A stretch of 64,000 nucleotides of DNA from Methylacidimicrobium sp. AP8 (GCF_903064525.1 NZ_LR797830.1:1984001-2048000), one strand, 5' to 3'. Shown: positions 44,227 to 54,248, numbered from the stretch's first letter. A program made the numbers and translations. Notes: generated by a model from the sequence alone, not told the origin.

Positions 44227-45211
44227 CGAAGTCCTCGTTCCGGCCGTCGAAATGGTGTCCGGTCAAGTGCAGAAAGACGTCCTCCAGCGAGGGCTGGGAG
44301 ACGGTCAAGGCGGTCACCTCACCGGCGAACCGTTGCAGCAAATCCGCCGCGTTCCGCATGGCGTCCCCGGCTGCCTCTTCGGCCCGGGGCTCGATGCGGA
44401 GGGTGCCGTCAACACGGCGAACGACCCGGCCCGGCCAGAACCGTTTGATCTCGTCTTCGATTTCCGCCAGCTTCGGCGAACGGATCGAGAGCACCGACCC
44501 CGGAATGAGCGCGCGCAGCCGGTTCGGTGTATCCCATGCCACCCGCTTCCCCCGATCCAGCACCAGAAGCCGATCGCAGCGCTCCGCCTCGTCAAGCAGA
44601 TGGGTCGTCACCAGAATCGTAAGCCTTTTCCGCTCCTTGAGCGCGAAGAGGTGGCGCCAGAAATCCCGGCGTGCGGCCGGGTCGATTCCCGTGCTCGGCT
44701 CGTCCATGAGGAGCAACTCCGGCTCGTGAAGAAGCGCCTTGGCCACCTCGACCCGCCGCTGCAGTCCTCCCGAAAGCGTCTCGACCAGATCCCGGGCCCG
44801 CTCTTCCAGGCCAAAGAGCCGGAGAAGCTCCATAGATCTCTTGCGCAATGCGCCTCCCCGCAGTCCGTAGAGATGGCCCTGATGGAGCAGGTTTTCGAAG
44901 ACCGTGAGCTTCCTGTCCAGGCTCGGGGACTGGAAGACCACCCCCATCCGCCGACGCGCCGCAGCGGCCTGTCCCGGATAGGAGCAGCCCGCTAAGGTGA
45001 TCATCCCCTCGGGGGCCGGATACAGGGTGGAGAGCAGCCGAAAGAGGGTCGTCTTCCCGCTTCCGTTCGGCCCCAGGATTCCGATGAGGTCTCCCTTCTC
45101 CACCTGAAAAGAGACGCCGTCGAGCACCTTGCGGTCCCCGTAAGCGTAGCAGAGGCCTTCAACGGAAACGGCGACCTCCTCCGCGACCGTCCGGGGGGCA
45201 AACTCGGTCAT
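44207..45211 (-). CDS. ABC transporter ATP-binding protein
   Basis: This 334-residue ATPase has Walker A GPNGSGKTTLF, the signature LSGGLQRRVEVAKALLHEP, Walker B LLLMDEPSTGIDP and the H-loop TTHLLDEAERCD. The C-terminal extension (about 220-334) is of the DrrA/CcmA-like exporter type. It powers the permease encoded immediately downstream. ATG 45211 has no good ribosome-binding site; it lies 34 bases after kdtA. Confidence 0.9.
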   Translation of the reverse strand: MTEFAPRTVAEEVAVSVEGLCYAYGDRKVLDGVSFQVEKGDLIGILGPNGSGKTTLFRLLSTLYPAPEGMITLAGCSYPGQAAAARRRMGVVFQSPSLDRKLTVFENLLHQGHLYGLRGGALRKRSMELLRLFGLEERARDLVETLSGGLQRRVEVAKALLHEPELLLMDEPSTGIDPAARRDFWRHLFALKERKRLTILVTTHLLDEAERCDRLLVLDRGKRVAWDTPNRLRALIPGSVLSIRSPKLAEIEDEIKRFWPGRVVRRVDGTLRIEPRAEEAAGDAMRNAADLLQRFAGEVTALTVSQPSLEDVFLHLTGHHFDGRNEDFDGTKED

Positions 45212-45245
45212 TGGAGGACATCTTGAAAGAGAATCCGTCGTTCTG

Positions 45246-46589
45246 TCAAACGTCCTCGCGAAAGCGAGCCGCCCCTTCCGCCCGAAGCAGCCCTGTCACG
45301 ATTTCCGCCGCGCGCGCGGCCGCTCCGACGTTCCTAGCGAAGACTCCACGCGCTCGTTTCCCCAGTTCCGATCGCAGCGACTCGGAGCCGAGGAGCGCTT
45401 CGAGAAACGACGCAAGCTCCCCCCGATCGGCCGCCTGCAAGAGCGCGTGTTCCTTTCGAAATTCCCGGACGAGCGCGGCGAAGTTCCCCATGTGGGGGCC
45501 GACCAGAATCGGCTTTTCCGCGCAGGCGGCTTCCAAGAAATTCTGCCCGCCATGAGCACACAAGCTCTTTCCGACGAAGACGATAGCGGCTTTCTCGTAA
45601 AGGAAGCGCAGCTCCCCAGTCGTGTTCACAATCAGAACATCCGGCTCCGAGCCGATGGGAGGCGTCGGCCCAAGCTCGGTGCGCAGCACGACTGAAAAGC
45701 CGGCTTTCCGGCAGAGCCGTTGAATCCCGGGGCTCCGTTCGACATGCCTCGGGGCAAGCACCAGACGCAGCTTGGGATGGCGAGGACGCAGCTCCCGGTA
45801 GAGGTCGAGCATGACCTCCTCCTCTCCCGGATGCGTGCTGCCCGCCAGCAGAACCAGGGTGTCCGGAGACCATCCACAGCCTTCCCACCAGGAGCAGAGC
45901 GGCCCGGATTGCCCGCACGCGGCCTCGGCAACGTCATACTTGAGGTTCCCCGTGATGAAGATCCTCTCCGGCGGAAATCCGGCATCCGCCAGGCGGTCGA
46001 CGTCCTCCTGCGCCTGCGCCAGCACCAGCGAAAGAAGCTGCAAAATCGGACGAAAGACTTCGGGAAAGCGCCGATACCATCGCTCGGTCCGGGGCGAGAG
46101 ACGGGCGTTGAGCAGGACGACCGGCACCCGCCGCCGCTTGGCCTCCCAGAGGTAATTCGGCCAGATCTCCGTCTCCACCAGAATCAGGGCACGCGGCCGC
46201 AAAAGGTCGAAGGCCCTCTTGACCACGCCCGGAAAGTCGACGGGGCTCCACAGAACGATCGTCTGCGCATCCGCTGCGCCCAAAGCGATCCTCCGGCCCG
46301 TAATCGTCGTCACGCTCAAGGCAACCCGGAGAGGCGGCCCTTTCCGCCGGAGCTCCCGCAGAAGGGCGAGAGCGACCAGCACTTCTCCGACGCTGACCGC
46401 ATGGATCCAAAGGTCTACTCCCATCCCGACCTTCTCGCGCAGCGAGGCCGAATAGAACGCCATCCGCTCGGCCAACCCTTCCTGCGGGCTACCGCGCTTG
46501 GAGAGCCGGACCATGTAATACGGGCTGACCAAGACGGCGACGAAGGGGAAGGCCAGCCGGTAGCACCAGCGCAGCAGACGAACCTTCAC
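45246..46589 (-). CDS. kdtA: 3-deoxy-D-manno-octulosonic acid transferase
   Basis: This inner-membrane enzyme adds Kdo from CMP-Kdo to lipid A precursor, which implies an LPS outer membrane. An N-terminal anchor helix (FPFVAVLVSPYYMV) is followed by the acceptor domain with IHAVSVGEVLVA, whose Glu is the catalytic base. Further landmarks are VETEIWPNYL, LLNARLSPRTERWY, FITGNLKYD, APRHVERSP and VGKSLCAHGGQNFLEAA. The start is GTG at 46589, nine bases after the recombinase stop. Length 447 is typical. Confidence 0.94.
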   Translation of the reverse strand: MKVRLLRWCYRLAFPFVAVLVSPYYMVRLSKRGSPQEGLAERMAFYSASLREKVGMGVDLWIHAVSVGEVLVALALLRELRRKGPPLRVALSVTTITGRRIALGAADAQTIVLWSPVDFPGVVKRAFDLLRPRALILVETEIWPNYLWEAKRRRVPVVLLNARLSPRTERWYRRFPEVFRPILQLLSLVLAQAQEDVDRLADAGFPPERIFITGNLKYDVAEAACGQSGPLCSWWEGCGWSPDTLVLLAGSTHPGEEEVMLDLYRELRPRHPKLRLVLAPRHVERSPGIQRLCRKAGFSVVLRTELGPTPPIGSEPDVLIVNTTGELRFLYEKAAIVFVGKSLCAHGGQNFLEAACAEKPILVGPHMGNFAALVREFRKEHALLQAADRGELASFLEALLGSESLRSELGKRARGVFARNVGAAARAAEIVTGLLRAEGAARFREDV

Positions 46590-46598
46590 CAGAGCCCC

Positions 46599-47600
46599 CT
46601 ACGCCCGCGGATGCGCAGCTTGGTAGACCTCCCGCAGCCGCTGCGCAGATACGCCGGTGTAGATTTGGGTGGTCGAAAGTCGGGCATGCCCCAACAGTTC
46701 CTGCACGCTCCGCAGATCGGCGCCGTTGTCGAGCAGATGGGTCGCGAAGCTGTGCCGGAGCTTGTGGGGACTGTACGCCCCTTCCAGGCCCGACTCCTCC
46801 AGGTATTTACGGAACGCCGACTCGATGAAGCGCGGAGAGAGAGGCTTCCCTCGACCGGAGACGAAGAGCGCATCGCCCGGGTAGGGGCAGAGCTCGAGGT
46901 AGCGCAGGATCGCCGCGGTGGCGCTGGGCCCGATCGGACAGATCCGCTCCTTTCCTCCTTTCCCTCGGACCCGGATCAGCTCCTGATCGGGATCGAAGTC
47001 CTTGCGGCGCAGGCCGGTCAGTTCCCGCAAGCGCAGCCCTGCGCCGTAGAGCACCTCCAGCCATGCCTTATCCCTCCACATCTGCCATTCCTTCCAGGAG
47101 GGACCGCGGACGGCTCTCCGCTTCTCCCGATCGCTCCACCTTCGTTGCGGCGCCTCCAGGAGCCGCAAGGCCTGCTCCTGCGTCAAGAAGATCGGCAGAC
47201 GTCGACTCAGCCGGGGAAGGCGCAAACCGTGAACGGGATTCTCGGCAATCCACTTCCGCTGCACGGCCCGAGCGAAGAACGAGCGGAGCGCCGCAAACCG
47301 GACGCGGATGGCCGCCGCCCCCAATTCCGGGCGGCGGCAGAGTTCGTAAAGATAGCCGCGCACATCCTCGGGTCCTACCGACCACCAGGAATGCCCCGGC
47401 CGCCGGCGGGCAAATTCGCGCAAGGCGTGGCCATAATTCCGAACGGTATACGGGGAATAGCCTTTCTCGTCCCGGAGAAACGCGAGGAAGCTTAGGATTT
47501 CGCGCTCCTTGCTCTCCGCAAGCTCCGATCCGGCCGATCCCGCCTTTCCTTCGCCGGCTCCTTTCTCTTTTTGGCTCCCTCGGAACGATCCGCGATGCAT
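46599..47600 (-). CDS. Tyrosine recombinase XerC/XerD
   Basis: This 333-residue site-specific recombinase probably resolves chromosome dimers at dif. An N-terminal SAM-like core-binding domain (EREILSFLAFLRDEKGYSPYTVRNYG) is followed by the catalytic domain. Its residues are R190 (LYGAGLRLREL), K214 (RGKGGKER), H279 and R282 (HKLRHSFATHLL), H305 (LLGHARLSTTQIY) and Y314. An insertion of about 15 residues precedes the RDKAWLEVLYG helix. It leads the operon xerC/D-kdtA-ABC-SCO1-DUF420. XerC and XerD cannot be told apart here. Confidence 0.88.
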   Translation of the reverse strand: MHRGSFRGSQKEKGAGEGKAGSAGSELAESKEREILSFLAFLRDEKGYSPYTVRNYGHALREFARRRPGHSWWSVGPEDVRGYLYELCRRPELGAAAIRVRFAALRSFFARAVQRKWIAENPVHGLRLPRLSRRLPIFLTQEQALRLLEAPQRRWSDREKRRAVRGPSWKEWQMWRDKAWLEVLYGAGLRLRELTGLRRKDFDPDQELIRVRGKGGKERICPIGPSATAAILRYLELCPYPGDALFVSGRGKPLSPRFIESAFRKYLEESGLEGAYSPHKLRHSFATHLLDNGADLRSVQELLGHARLSTTQIYTGVSAQRLREVYQAAHPRA

Positions 47601-47851
47601 GCTCCCTCGCCCGTTGATCGGGAAGGGAGGTTACCCTGCCGGAGGGGCTTTCCGCCAGAAGAAAACCGCAAACGCCTCCGGCGCCTCGCAGAGGGAGCGC
47701 AACGCGAGGGCACGCCCCTCCCAGCGCGGCGAACCGCGCCTTTCCCGGCGATCCACCCACGCCGGCGGCCTTTCCGCACGTTTGCGCCCGCCGCGCCCCT
47801 CGCCTTTGCGCGGCGGCAAAAGGAGTGTACTATCCCTCGATTCGGGCACAC

Positions 47852-50623
47852 ATGAGCTCAAGGCCTCCGCCGACAGATCACGATTTCGAACGCTTATCCC
47901 AGGCCATTCACCTCCTGGGAGATGCTCTGGGCCGCGTGATCTCCGGGATCGAAGGGGAAGAGGTGCTGGCTGTCGAGGAGGAGATCCGCTCGCTGGCCAA
48001 AGCCAGCCGGGCCGGAGAATCATCCGCCTCCGAAGCACTTGGCGCCGCGGTCGCCGGGCTGTCGGCGCCGCTCGCCTACGAAATCGCCATGGCCTTCACC
48101 AGCTACTTCGAGCTGGTCAACTTGGCCGAGGAGGACTACCGGATCGATCTGCTGCGCCGCCGCCGCAAGCGGCAGCTGGAGTCCGGCATTTTCCCTCGCG
48201 CCTCGATCGAAGCGGCATTGGCGGAGCTCAAGACTAAAGGGGTCAAGCCGGAAGAGATGCAACGGATCGTCGACAAGCTCCATATCACGCTCGTCGTGAC
48301 GGCACACCCGACAGAAGCCAAGCGGCGCACGATCCTCATCAAGCTCCGGCGGTTGGCGAAGCTGCTCCGCGAGAGGGAAAGAATCTTTTTCGATCCGTCG
48401 GCCGATTGGATTGCTGCCATGGAGAGAGAAATCGCTTCCCTCTGGCTTACCGATCGCAGCCGTACCGAGCGACCCCAAGTCCTCGACGAAGTGCGGACCG
48501 GACTCTGGTTTTTCGATGCGACGCTCTGGGACGTCATCCCCGAGCTGCAAGCCGAGATGGAAAGAGCTCTAGCGCGCCACTACCCGACGGTGCGGCCCCC
48601 GGAGCGCTGGATCTCCTTCGGCTCTTGGATCGGAGGAGATCGGGACGGACATCCGTCGGTGACATTCGAGACGACCGCGGAAACCCTCGTTCTTCACCGC
48701 CGTCTGGCGCTGTCTAAGATCGCTGCAGGCCTCGAGCGGCTCTCGCGCTTTCTCACTGTTTCCGTCCGCCGGGACCCTTCGGCGGCGGCGCTGCTCGAAC
48801 TCTTCTCGCAACGAGAGCGACGGATTCTCCAGCGCAACCGCCTCGCCCTTCTCTATCCGAACGAGCCCTACCGGCTGTTGTTGGCCGCCATGCAGGAAGA
48901 GGTGCTCGCCGAGCGGGACAACGCTCGGGCCGCCGACCTTCTCGACTTGTTCGGACCCCCTCCCGAGCCTCAGCTCACGGCGGCCGATCTCGACCGAGAG
49001 CTCGATGCCATCGCCGCGACGCTCAGGCGGGGCCGAGCTCCGGAACTCGCCGACGGGGACCTGCTCCGCCTCCGGCGACAGGTGAGAACTTTCGGCGTCC
49101 ACATCGCCGCCCTCGATATCCGCCAGCACTCGCGCGTGCATGAAGAGGCGCTCGACGAAATTCTGCCGGCCTACGGCGGGATTGCGAACTACTCGCGGCT
49201 GGATGAAGCCCGCAAGCAAGCCCTTCTCACCGATCTGCTCCGGAATCCGCCGTCCACCGATCTTCGCCGGCTATGGGAGGCTTGCAATCAGGCCGGCCGT
49301 GATGCCCTCGGCTCTCTTTTGACCGCTGCGCGAGCCCAGGCGCTCTATGGGAAAGAGTGCGCGGGGGTCTACGTCATCAGCATGACCCGCGAGCCCTCCG
49401 ATGTGCTGGAGGTCCTCCTGCTCTGCCGTATCGCCCGGGTCGATCTCGCGATCGCACCGCTGGTGGAAACGTTGAGCGATCTCGCGGCGGCTCCGGCGAT
49501 CCTGCAATGTCTTCTCACCCATCCGGGGTATCGATCGCACGTGGAACGACACGGGAACGAGCAGATCGTGATGCTCGGGTATTCCGACAGCAACAAGAAC
49601 TGCGGCTACCTGGCGGCCAGCTGGGCGCTCTTCAAGGCGCAAGAGGCCATCGTCGACGTTTGCCACCGGCACGGGGTCGCTCCCATCCTCTTTCACGGCC
49701 GCGGCGGAACGGTGGCTCGCGGTGGAGGGCCAGCGGCCCAGGCCATTCTGGCCCAGCCCTGCGGGCTGGTCGCAGGAAAGATCCGGATCACCGAGCAGGG
49801 AGAGGTGCTCTCCACCCGCTACCACGATCCGGACCTCGCCTTTCGGATCCTTCAACAGATCACCTACGGGGTTCTCACCGGAATTCATGCTTCGCAAGCC
49901 CCATCGCGCCCGCCCGCCCGCTGGACCGACGCGATGGAAGAGATCGCCGCGCAAAGCGTTGTCCTCTACCACGACTTGGTGCGAAACGATCCCGGCTTTC
50001 TCCGGTTCTGGCAGGAGGCCACGCCGATCGACGAGCTGCGGCAGCTCAACCTCGGGTCCCGGCCCGCTGCTCGCTCGCAGGCCGATTCTCTGGAGGATCT
50101 GCGGGCCATTCCCTGGGTTTTTTCCTGGATGCAGAGCCGGTTCGTCCTGCCCGCCTGGTATGGCATGGGTGCCCTGGCCTCCTTTTGCGAACGATCCCCG
50201 GGCGGGCTTGCGCTACTGCGGGAAATGTACGAGGAATGGCCCTTCTTTCGCACCACGCTCGACAATGCTCAGCAGTCCCTTGCCAAGACCGATATGAGCA
50301 TCGCCGAACGCTATGCCTCGCTTGTGCGCGACTCGGAAATCCGGGAGAGGATTTTCTCGAAAATCCGGGCCGAATACGATCGTTCGGTCGCCTCGGTGCT
50401 GGCCATCTGCCGGATCGAATCCCTGCTCGACCGGGAGCCGATCCTGCAGCGTTCGATCCGGCTTCGGAATCCCTATGTCGATCCGCTCAATTATATCCAA
50501 GTCGAGATGATCCGCCGCTTGCGCGCTCTCGAAAAAGGCCAGGAAGCGGAGGAACGCGCCCTGCGCCGGGTTATCGAGCTGACCGTCAACGGAATCAGCG
50601 CCGGCTTGCGCAATACCGGATGA
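47852..50623 (+). CDS. ppc: Phosphoenolpyruvate carboxylase
   Basis: Ppc carboxylates PEP to oxaloacetate, the main anaplerotic reaction. The catalytic His is in VVTAHPTEAKRRT, the Lys in GYSDSNKNCGY and the Arg-rich loop in FHGRGGTVARGGGP. Length is about 920 residues, and the C-terminus ends VNGISAGLRNTG as is canonical. ATG 47852 is chosen; GTG at 47825 is an alternative but lies only one base after an AAAAGGAG. The gene is divergent from xerC/D across a 250-base gap in which I recognise no other gene. Confidence 0.95.
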   Translation: MSSRPPPTDHDFERLSQAIHLLGDALGRVISGIEGEEVLAVEEEIRSLAKASRAGESSASEALGAAVAGLSAPLAYEIAMAFTSYFELVNLAEEDYRIDLLRRRRKRQLESGIFPRASIEAALAELKTKGVKPEEMQRIVDKLHITLVVTAHPTEAKRRTILIKLRRLAKLLRERERIFFDPSADWIAAMEREIASLWLTDRSRTERPQVLDEVRTGLWFFDATLWDVIPELQAEMERALARHYPTVRPPERWISFGSWIGGDRDGHPSVTFETTAETLVLHRRLALSKIAAGLERLSRFLTVSVRRDPSAAALLELFSQRERRILQRNRLALLYPNEPYRLLLAAMQEEVLAERDNARAADLLDLFGPPPEPQLTAADLDRELDAIAATLRRGRAPELADGDLLRLRRQVRTFGVHIAALDIRQHSRVHEEALDEILPAYGGIANYSRLDEARKQALLTDLLRNPPSTDLRRLWEACNQAGRDALGSLLTAARAQALYGKECAGVYVISMTREPSDVLEVLLLCRIARVDLAIAPLVETLSDLAAAPAILQCLLTHPGYRSHVERHGNEQIVMLGYSDSNKNCGYLAASWALFKAQEAIVDVCHRHGVAPILFHGRGGTVARGGGPAAQAILAQPCGLVAGKIRITEQGEVLSTRYHDPDLAFRILQQITYGVLTGIHASQAPSRPPARWTDAMEEIAAQSVVLYHDLVRNDPGFLRFWQEATPIDELRQLNLGSRPAARSQADSLEDLRAIPWVFSWMQSRFVLPAWYGMGALASFCERSPGGLALLREMYEEWPFFRTTLDNAQQSLAKTDMSIAERYASLVRDSEIRERIFSKIRAEYDRSVASVLAICRIESLLDREPILQRSIRLRNPYVDPLNYIQVEMIRRLRALEKGQEAEERALRRVIELTVNGISAGLRNTG

Positions 50624-50788
50624 GGCCCTTCCGCACGCCCGGAACGGTTCGCTTGAATATCGATGAATGGATTTGCTTTTTCACCCGGAACGCGGCTTAA
50701 TTGTGCCGTGGAAACGCATGGCAACCGCATTCAGGCGCCCAGGCCGGGAGAGCATCAGGATGCGACCCACGAGCATCGGCACCGGGAT

Positions 50789-50929
50789 ATGACGTTCGGG
50801 TTGATCGTGATTATCGTGATGGGTTATCTGTTTCTCTTGGCCTTCGTTACTTTCAACCGTCTGATCACGATCTTGTTGCCGGAGTATGCGCCTCCCCTCT
50901 CCGGTCGCCCCGCCGCCTCCCTCCCCTGA
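50789..50929 (+). CDS. Possible small single-pass membrane protein
   Basis: This 46-residue reading frame starts at ATG 50789 and has one strong membrane segment (FGLIVIIVMGYLFLLAFVTF). The frame is open upstream to ATG 50663, giving 88 residues with a His/Arg-rich N-terminus. No strong ribosome-binding site precedes either start and I do not recognise a family. It lies in a 344-base gap between convergent ppc and leuA, which otherwise shows nothing I can name. Confidence 0.35.
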   Translation: MTFGLIVIIVMGYLFLLAFVTFNRLITILLPEYAPPLSGRPAASLP

Positions 50930-50967
50930 GCGGCTCTTCCTTCGGCACCGCAGGTCCGCCCCCCGGA

Positions 50968-52578
50968 TCAAGAGCAGGCTGCAGCGGCTGCCACGGGCTC
51001 CCGGCCGGATGTCTTTTCCGGAGAAGAGGCGTCGCCCGCCTCGGCTCCGGGCGCCGTCCGGGCAAGAAAGGAACGATTGACGGCGTTGAGATAAGCTCGA
51101 ACGCTCGCATCGACCACATCGGTGGAGGCGGCTTTCCCAGTGATCAGCCTGTTCTCGCCGAAGTCCACGCGAACCGTGACTTCGCCGATCGCGTCTTTGC
51201 CTTCGGTGACGGCTTCCACCCGATATTCGACCAAGTGCCCGTGCCGTCCGGTGATCCGATCGATCGCTTTCATCGCCGCGTCGACCGACCCGTCGCCCAC
51301 CCCGGCGTCCGTCAACACCGCCCCTCCCTTGCGGAGGCGGACAGTAGCAGTGGGCACTCCCTGGAATGCCGTCGAAACGCTCCAATAGACCAGTTCGAAA
51401 GTCTCCTGGATTCTGGTGATCTGTCCTTCGGCCAGAGCGACCAGATCGTCGTCGTACACGAACTTCTTTTTGTCGCCGATCTCCTTGAATTTCCCGAAGA
51501 TCGCGTCGATCTCCTCGCGGCTCAGCCCGAATCCCAGAGTCCGGAGCCTTTTTTCCAAGGCGGCCCGGCCGCTGTGCTTCGTCAAGGGCAGCTCGCTCTC
51601 CCCCCAGCCGACCGAGGTAGGATCCATGATCTCGTAGGTCTCTCTCTTCTTGAGGACTCCGTCCTGATGAATTCCGGCGCTATGGGCGAACGCATTTTCT
51701 CCGACGATTGCCTTGTTGCGCTGGACGTGGAGACCCGACATCCGAGCCACCAGGCGGCTGGTCCGGACGATCTCCTTGGCATGGATGCCCGTATCGAGTC
51801 CGCCGAACACGTCGCGGCGCGTGCGAAGCGCCATCACGATCTCCTCGAGCGCCGCGTTCCCGGCCCGCTCGCCGATCCCGTTGATCGTCCCTTCGACCTG
51901 CCGCGCCCCCGCCTGGAGCGCCGCCAGCGAGTTGGCCACCGCCAAGCCGAGGTCGTTGTGGCAATGCACACTCAGCACGGCCATCCCGATGTTGGGAACG
52001 CTTTCGCGAAGCATCCGGATCCGTTCCGCGAACTCTCCGGGCGTCGCGTATCCGACGGTATCGGGGATGTTGATCGTCGTTGCGCCCGCGGCGATCGCTT
52101 CGGTCACGATGCGCACGAGAAAATCGGGCTCCGTCCGGGTCGCATCCTCCGGAGAAAATTCCACGTCCTCGACGTAGCCGCGGGCGCGGCGAATCGCCTC
52201 GACGGCGATGCGAACGACTTCCTCCCGGCTCTTCGCCAGCTTGTGCTCGCGGTGGATCGACGAGGTCGCCAGGAAAACGTGAATCCGTCCGCGCCTTCCG
52301 GCCGGCCGCAGCGCCTCGCCCGCTGCGTCGATGTCCGCCGCGATGCAGCGTGCCAGCCCGCAGATTTTCGGACCCTCGATCTGCTCGGCGATATCCCGAA
52401 CCGAGGCGAAATCCCCCTGGCTGATGACCGGAAAGCCGGCCTCGATCACATCGACGCCGAGCCTCGCCAGCTGGCGCGCTACCTCGAGCTTTTGCCGGGG
52501 CGTCATGCTCGCCCCGGGACACTGCTCTCCGTCCCGCAACGTAGTATCGAAGATCGTGACCCGAGCAGCCTCGTTCAT
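50968..52578 (-). CDS. leuA: 2-isopropylmalate synthase
   Basis: LeuA condenses 2-ketoisovalerate and acetyl-CoA, the first step of leucine synthesis. Landmarks are FDTTLRDGEQCPGASM, EAGFPVISQGD, VHCHNDLGLAVANSLAAL, GAGARQVEGTINGIGERAGN and HSAGIHQDGVLK. A regulatory LeuA dimer domain makes up the C-terminal 150 residues. ATG 52578 overlaps the ilvC stop as ATGA, giving 536 residues. The long open frame upstream is only the ilvC antisense-free overlap. It is the third gene of ilvN-ilvC-leuA. Confidence 0.95.
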   Translation of the reverse strand: MNEAARVTIFDTTLRDGEQCPGASMTPRQKLEVARQLARLGVDVIEAGFPVISQGDFASVRDIAEQIEGPKICGLARCIAADIDAAGEALRPAGRRGRIHVFLATSSIHREHKLAKSREEVVRIAVEAIRRARGYVEDVEFSPEDATRTEPDFLVRIVTEAIAAGATTINIPDTVGYATPGEFAERIRMLRESVPNIGMAVLSVHCHNDLGLAVANSLAALQAGARQVEGTINGIGERAGNAALEEIVMALRTRRDVFGGLDTGIHAKEIVRTSRLVARMSGLHVQRNKAIVGENAFAHSAGIHQDGVLKKRETYEIMDPTSVGWGESELPLTKHSGRAALEKRLRTLGFGLSREEIDAIFGKFKEIGDKKKFVYDDDLVALAEGQITRIQETFELVYWSVSTAFQGVPTATVRLRKGGAVLTDAGVGDGSVDAAMKAIDRITGRHGHLVEYRVEAVTEGKDAIGEVTVRVDFGENRLITGKAASTDVVDASVRAYLNAVNRSFLARTAPGAEAGDASSPEKTSGREPVAAAAACS

Positions 52579-53630
52579 ATGGCTTTCTCTTTTGCCGGAC
52601 CCTTTTCGTAGGCGGCCTGCGCCCCCGACACATCCCGTTTTTTCAGCCACGGCATGAGGGAGCGCATCCGCTCGCCCACCTGCTCGATCGGGTGCGCGGC
52701 TCCCTGCCGCAGAAGCTCCAGATACCGTTGCTTCCCGCCCCGGGCTTCGGCGATCCATTCCCGCGCGAAGCTCCCATCCTGGATACGGGAAAGAACCTTC
52801 CGCATCGTGGCGCGTACGTGTTCGTCGATGATTTGCGGGCCGACCGTCACATCCCCCCATTTGGCGGTTTCCGAGATCGAAAAGCGCATGCCCGAAATAC
52901 CGGCTTCGTGCATCAGGTCGACGATCAGCTTCATTTCATGGAGGCATTCGAAATAAGCCAGTTCCGGCTGGTATCCCGCCTGGACCAGGGTTTCGAAGCC
53001 TGCCTGCACCAGGGCGGTCATCCCGCCGCAGAGCACCGCCTGCTCTCCGAAGAGATCGGTCTCCGTCTCCTCCCGGAAGGTGGTTTCGATGACTCCGGCG
53101 CGCGCCGCTCCGATGCCCGCGGCCCAGGCCAAAGCCGTCTCCAAGGCCTTGCCCGAGGCGTTCTGGCCGACCGCCACCAGCGCGGGCACTCCCTTGCCCT
53201 GGGTAAATTCCCGCCGCACCAGGTGGCCGGGTCCCTTGGGGGCTACGAGAACGACGTCCACGTCCGCGGGAGGAGCGATCGTCCGATAATGAACGGCGAA
53301 CCCGTGGGCGAAGCCCAGCGTCCGCCCGGGCCGGAGGTTCGGGGCGACATCGGCCGCGAAGATATCGGCGATCGCCAGGTCGGGGGCGGCCAAGAAGATC
53401 ACGTCCGCCCTCCTCGCCACCTCCGCGCCCGGATATACGGCAAATCCCAGATCGCGTGCCACGCTCACCGAACGGCTCTTCTCCGGAAGGCCCACGATCA
53501 CCTCGATCCCGCTGTCCCGCAGATTGAGCGCGTGCGCATGTCCTTGCGACCCGAACCCGATCACGCCGAAGACCCGTCCCTGCAGCGGGGCCAAACTCGT
53601 CTCTCTTTCCGTATAAATCTTCGCCCCCAT
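52575..53630 (-). CDS. ilvC: Ketol-acid reductoisomerase (class I)
   Basis: IlvC isomerises and reduces acetolactate or acetohydroxybutyrate with NADPH. The cofactor motif [17 protein letters not shown] is near residue 25. The metal/substrate site [34 protein letters not shown] and [11 protein letters not shown] are intact. Length 351 matches the short class I form. It sits 21 bases after ilvN and overlaps leuA by four bases. Confidence 0.96.
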   Translation of the reverse strand: MGAKIYTERETSLAPLQGRVFGVIGFGSQGHAHALNLRDSGIEVIVGLPEKSRSVSVARDLGFAVYPGAEVARRADVIFLAAPDLAIADIFAADVAPNLRPGRTLGFAHGFAVHYRTIAPPADVDVVLVAPKGPGHLVRREFTQGKGVPALVAVGQNASGKALETALAWAAGIGAARAGVIETTFREETETDLFGEQAVLCGGMTALVQAGFETLVQAGYQPELAYFECLHEMKLIVDLMHEAGISGMRFSISETAKWGDVTVGPQIIDEHVRATMRKVLSRIQDGSFAREWIAEARGGKQRYLELLRQGAAHPIEQVGERMRSLMPWLKKRDVSGAQAAYEKGPAKEKAI

Positions 53631-53651
53631 AGTCTCCGTCTCCGCTCCTTG

Positions 53652-54131
53652 CTATTTTCCTTGCCTGGGCAAGGCGATCTTGCCTGTTCGAGAAATATCG
53701 AGGATCCCGAAGCTCTTCATCAAATAGAGAAACTTCTCCACCTTGCTCTCATCCCCGGTGATCTCTATCGTCAGGTCCTCCGGCTCCACGTTCACGATCT
53801 TCGCTCGGAAAATGTCGCAAATCTGCATGAGCTCGGCTCGGGAACGCTCGGTGCTTTTGACCTTCACCAGGATCAGCTGGCGGTCGATGTATTCCCCTTC
53901 CCGAAAATCCTGAACGGCGATCACGTCCACCAGCTTGTTGAGCTGCCTCGTCACCTGTTCGAGGACCTTGTCGTCCCCCTTCACGACGATCGTCATCCGG
54001 GAAACCTTCTCGTCGTGGGTCGGACCTACATTCAAGGTATCGATATTATACCCGCGTCCGCTGAACAGGCCCGCGATTCGGGTCAGCACCCCGAATCGAT
54101 TCGCGACAAGCACCGAGATCGTGTGCCGCAT
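53652..54131 (-). CDS. ilvN: Acetolactate synthase small (regulatory) subunit
   Basis: This is the ACT-domain regulatory subunit that gives the large subunit valine sensitivity and full activity. The start [23 protein letters not shown], followed by [14 protein letters not shown], is canonical, and the C-terminal subdomain ends [12 protein letters not shown]. An upstream ATG at 54173 follows a U-run directly and cannot have a ribosome-binding site. ATG 54131 has AGGAAGGAG about 12 bases upstream and fits the family start, giving 159 residues. The catalytic subunit gene ilvB is not in the window. Confidence 0.93.
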   Translation of the reverse strand: MRHTISVLVANRFGVLTRIAGLFSGRGYNIDTLNVGPTHDEKVSRMTIVVKGDDKVLEQVTRQLNKLVDVIAVQDFREGEYIDRQLILVKVKSTERSRAELMQICDIFRAKIVNVEPEDLTIEITGDESKVEKFLYLMKSFGILDISRTGKIALPRQGK

Positions 54132-54173
54132 CCGCGCTTCCGGCTCCTTCCTGGACAAGTTCCCCGGCTCCAT

Positions 54174-54208
54174 AAAAAAAATCCGTTTCTCGAAAGCAGG
54201 AGAAACGG
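54174..54208 (-). terminator. Intrinsic terminator in the ilvN leader (probable attenuator)
   Basis: On the minus strand a perfect 9-base stem, CCGTTTCTC and GAGAAACGG, with an 8-base loop is followed by an eight-base T run (54181-54174). It ends 43 bases before the ilvN start at 54131. It is oriented to stop transcription before ilvN, not after it, and a short leader ORF lies just upstream. Confidence 0.8.
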
Positions 54209-54248
54209 GAAAACGATCCGAACGCCGCGACGACCGCGCCCCGCTCCC

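Noticed and set aside
46599-47600. Tyrosine recombinase as an integrase of a genomic island
   Set aside because: Its domain plan and operon with kdtA fit XerC/D. No attachment-site repeat or tRNA end lies beside it.
52579-52860. Upstream extension of leuA into ilvC
   Set aside because: Homology starts at ATG 52578, at the ATGA overlap with ilvC; upstream residues do not resemble LeuA.
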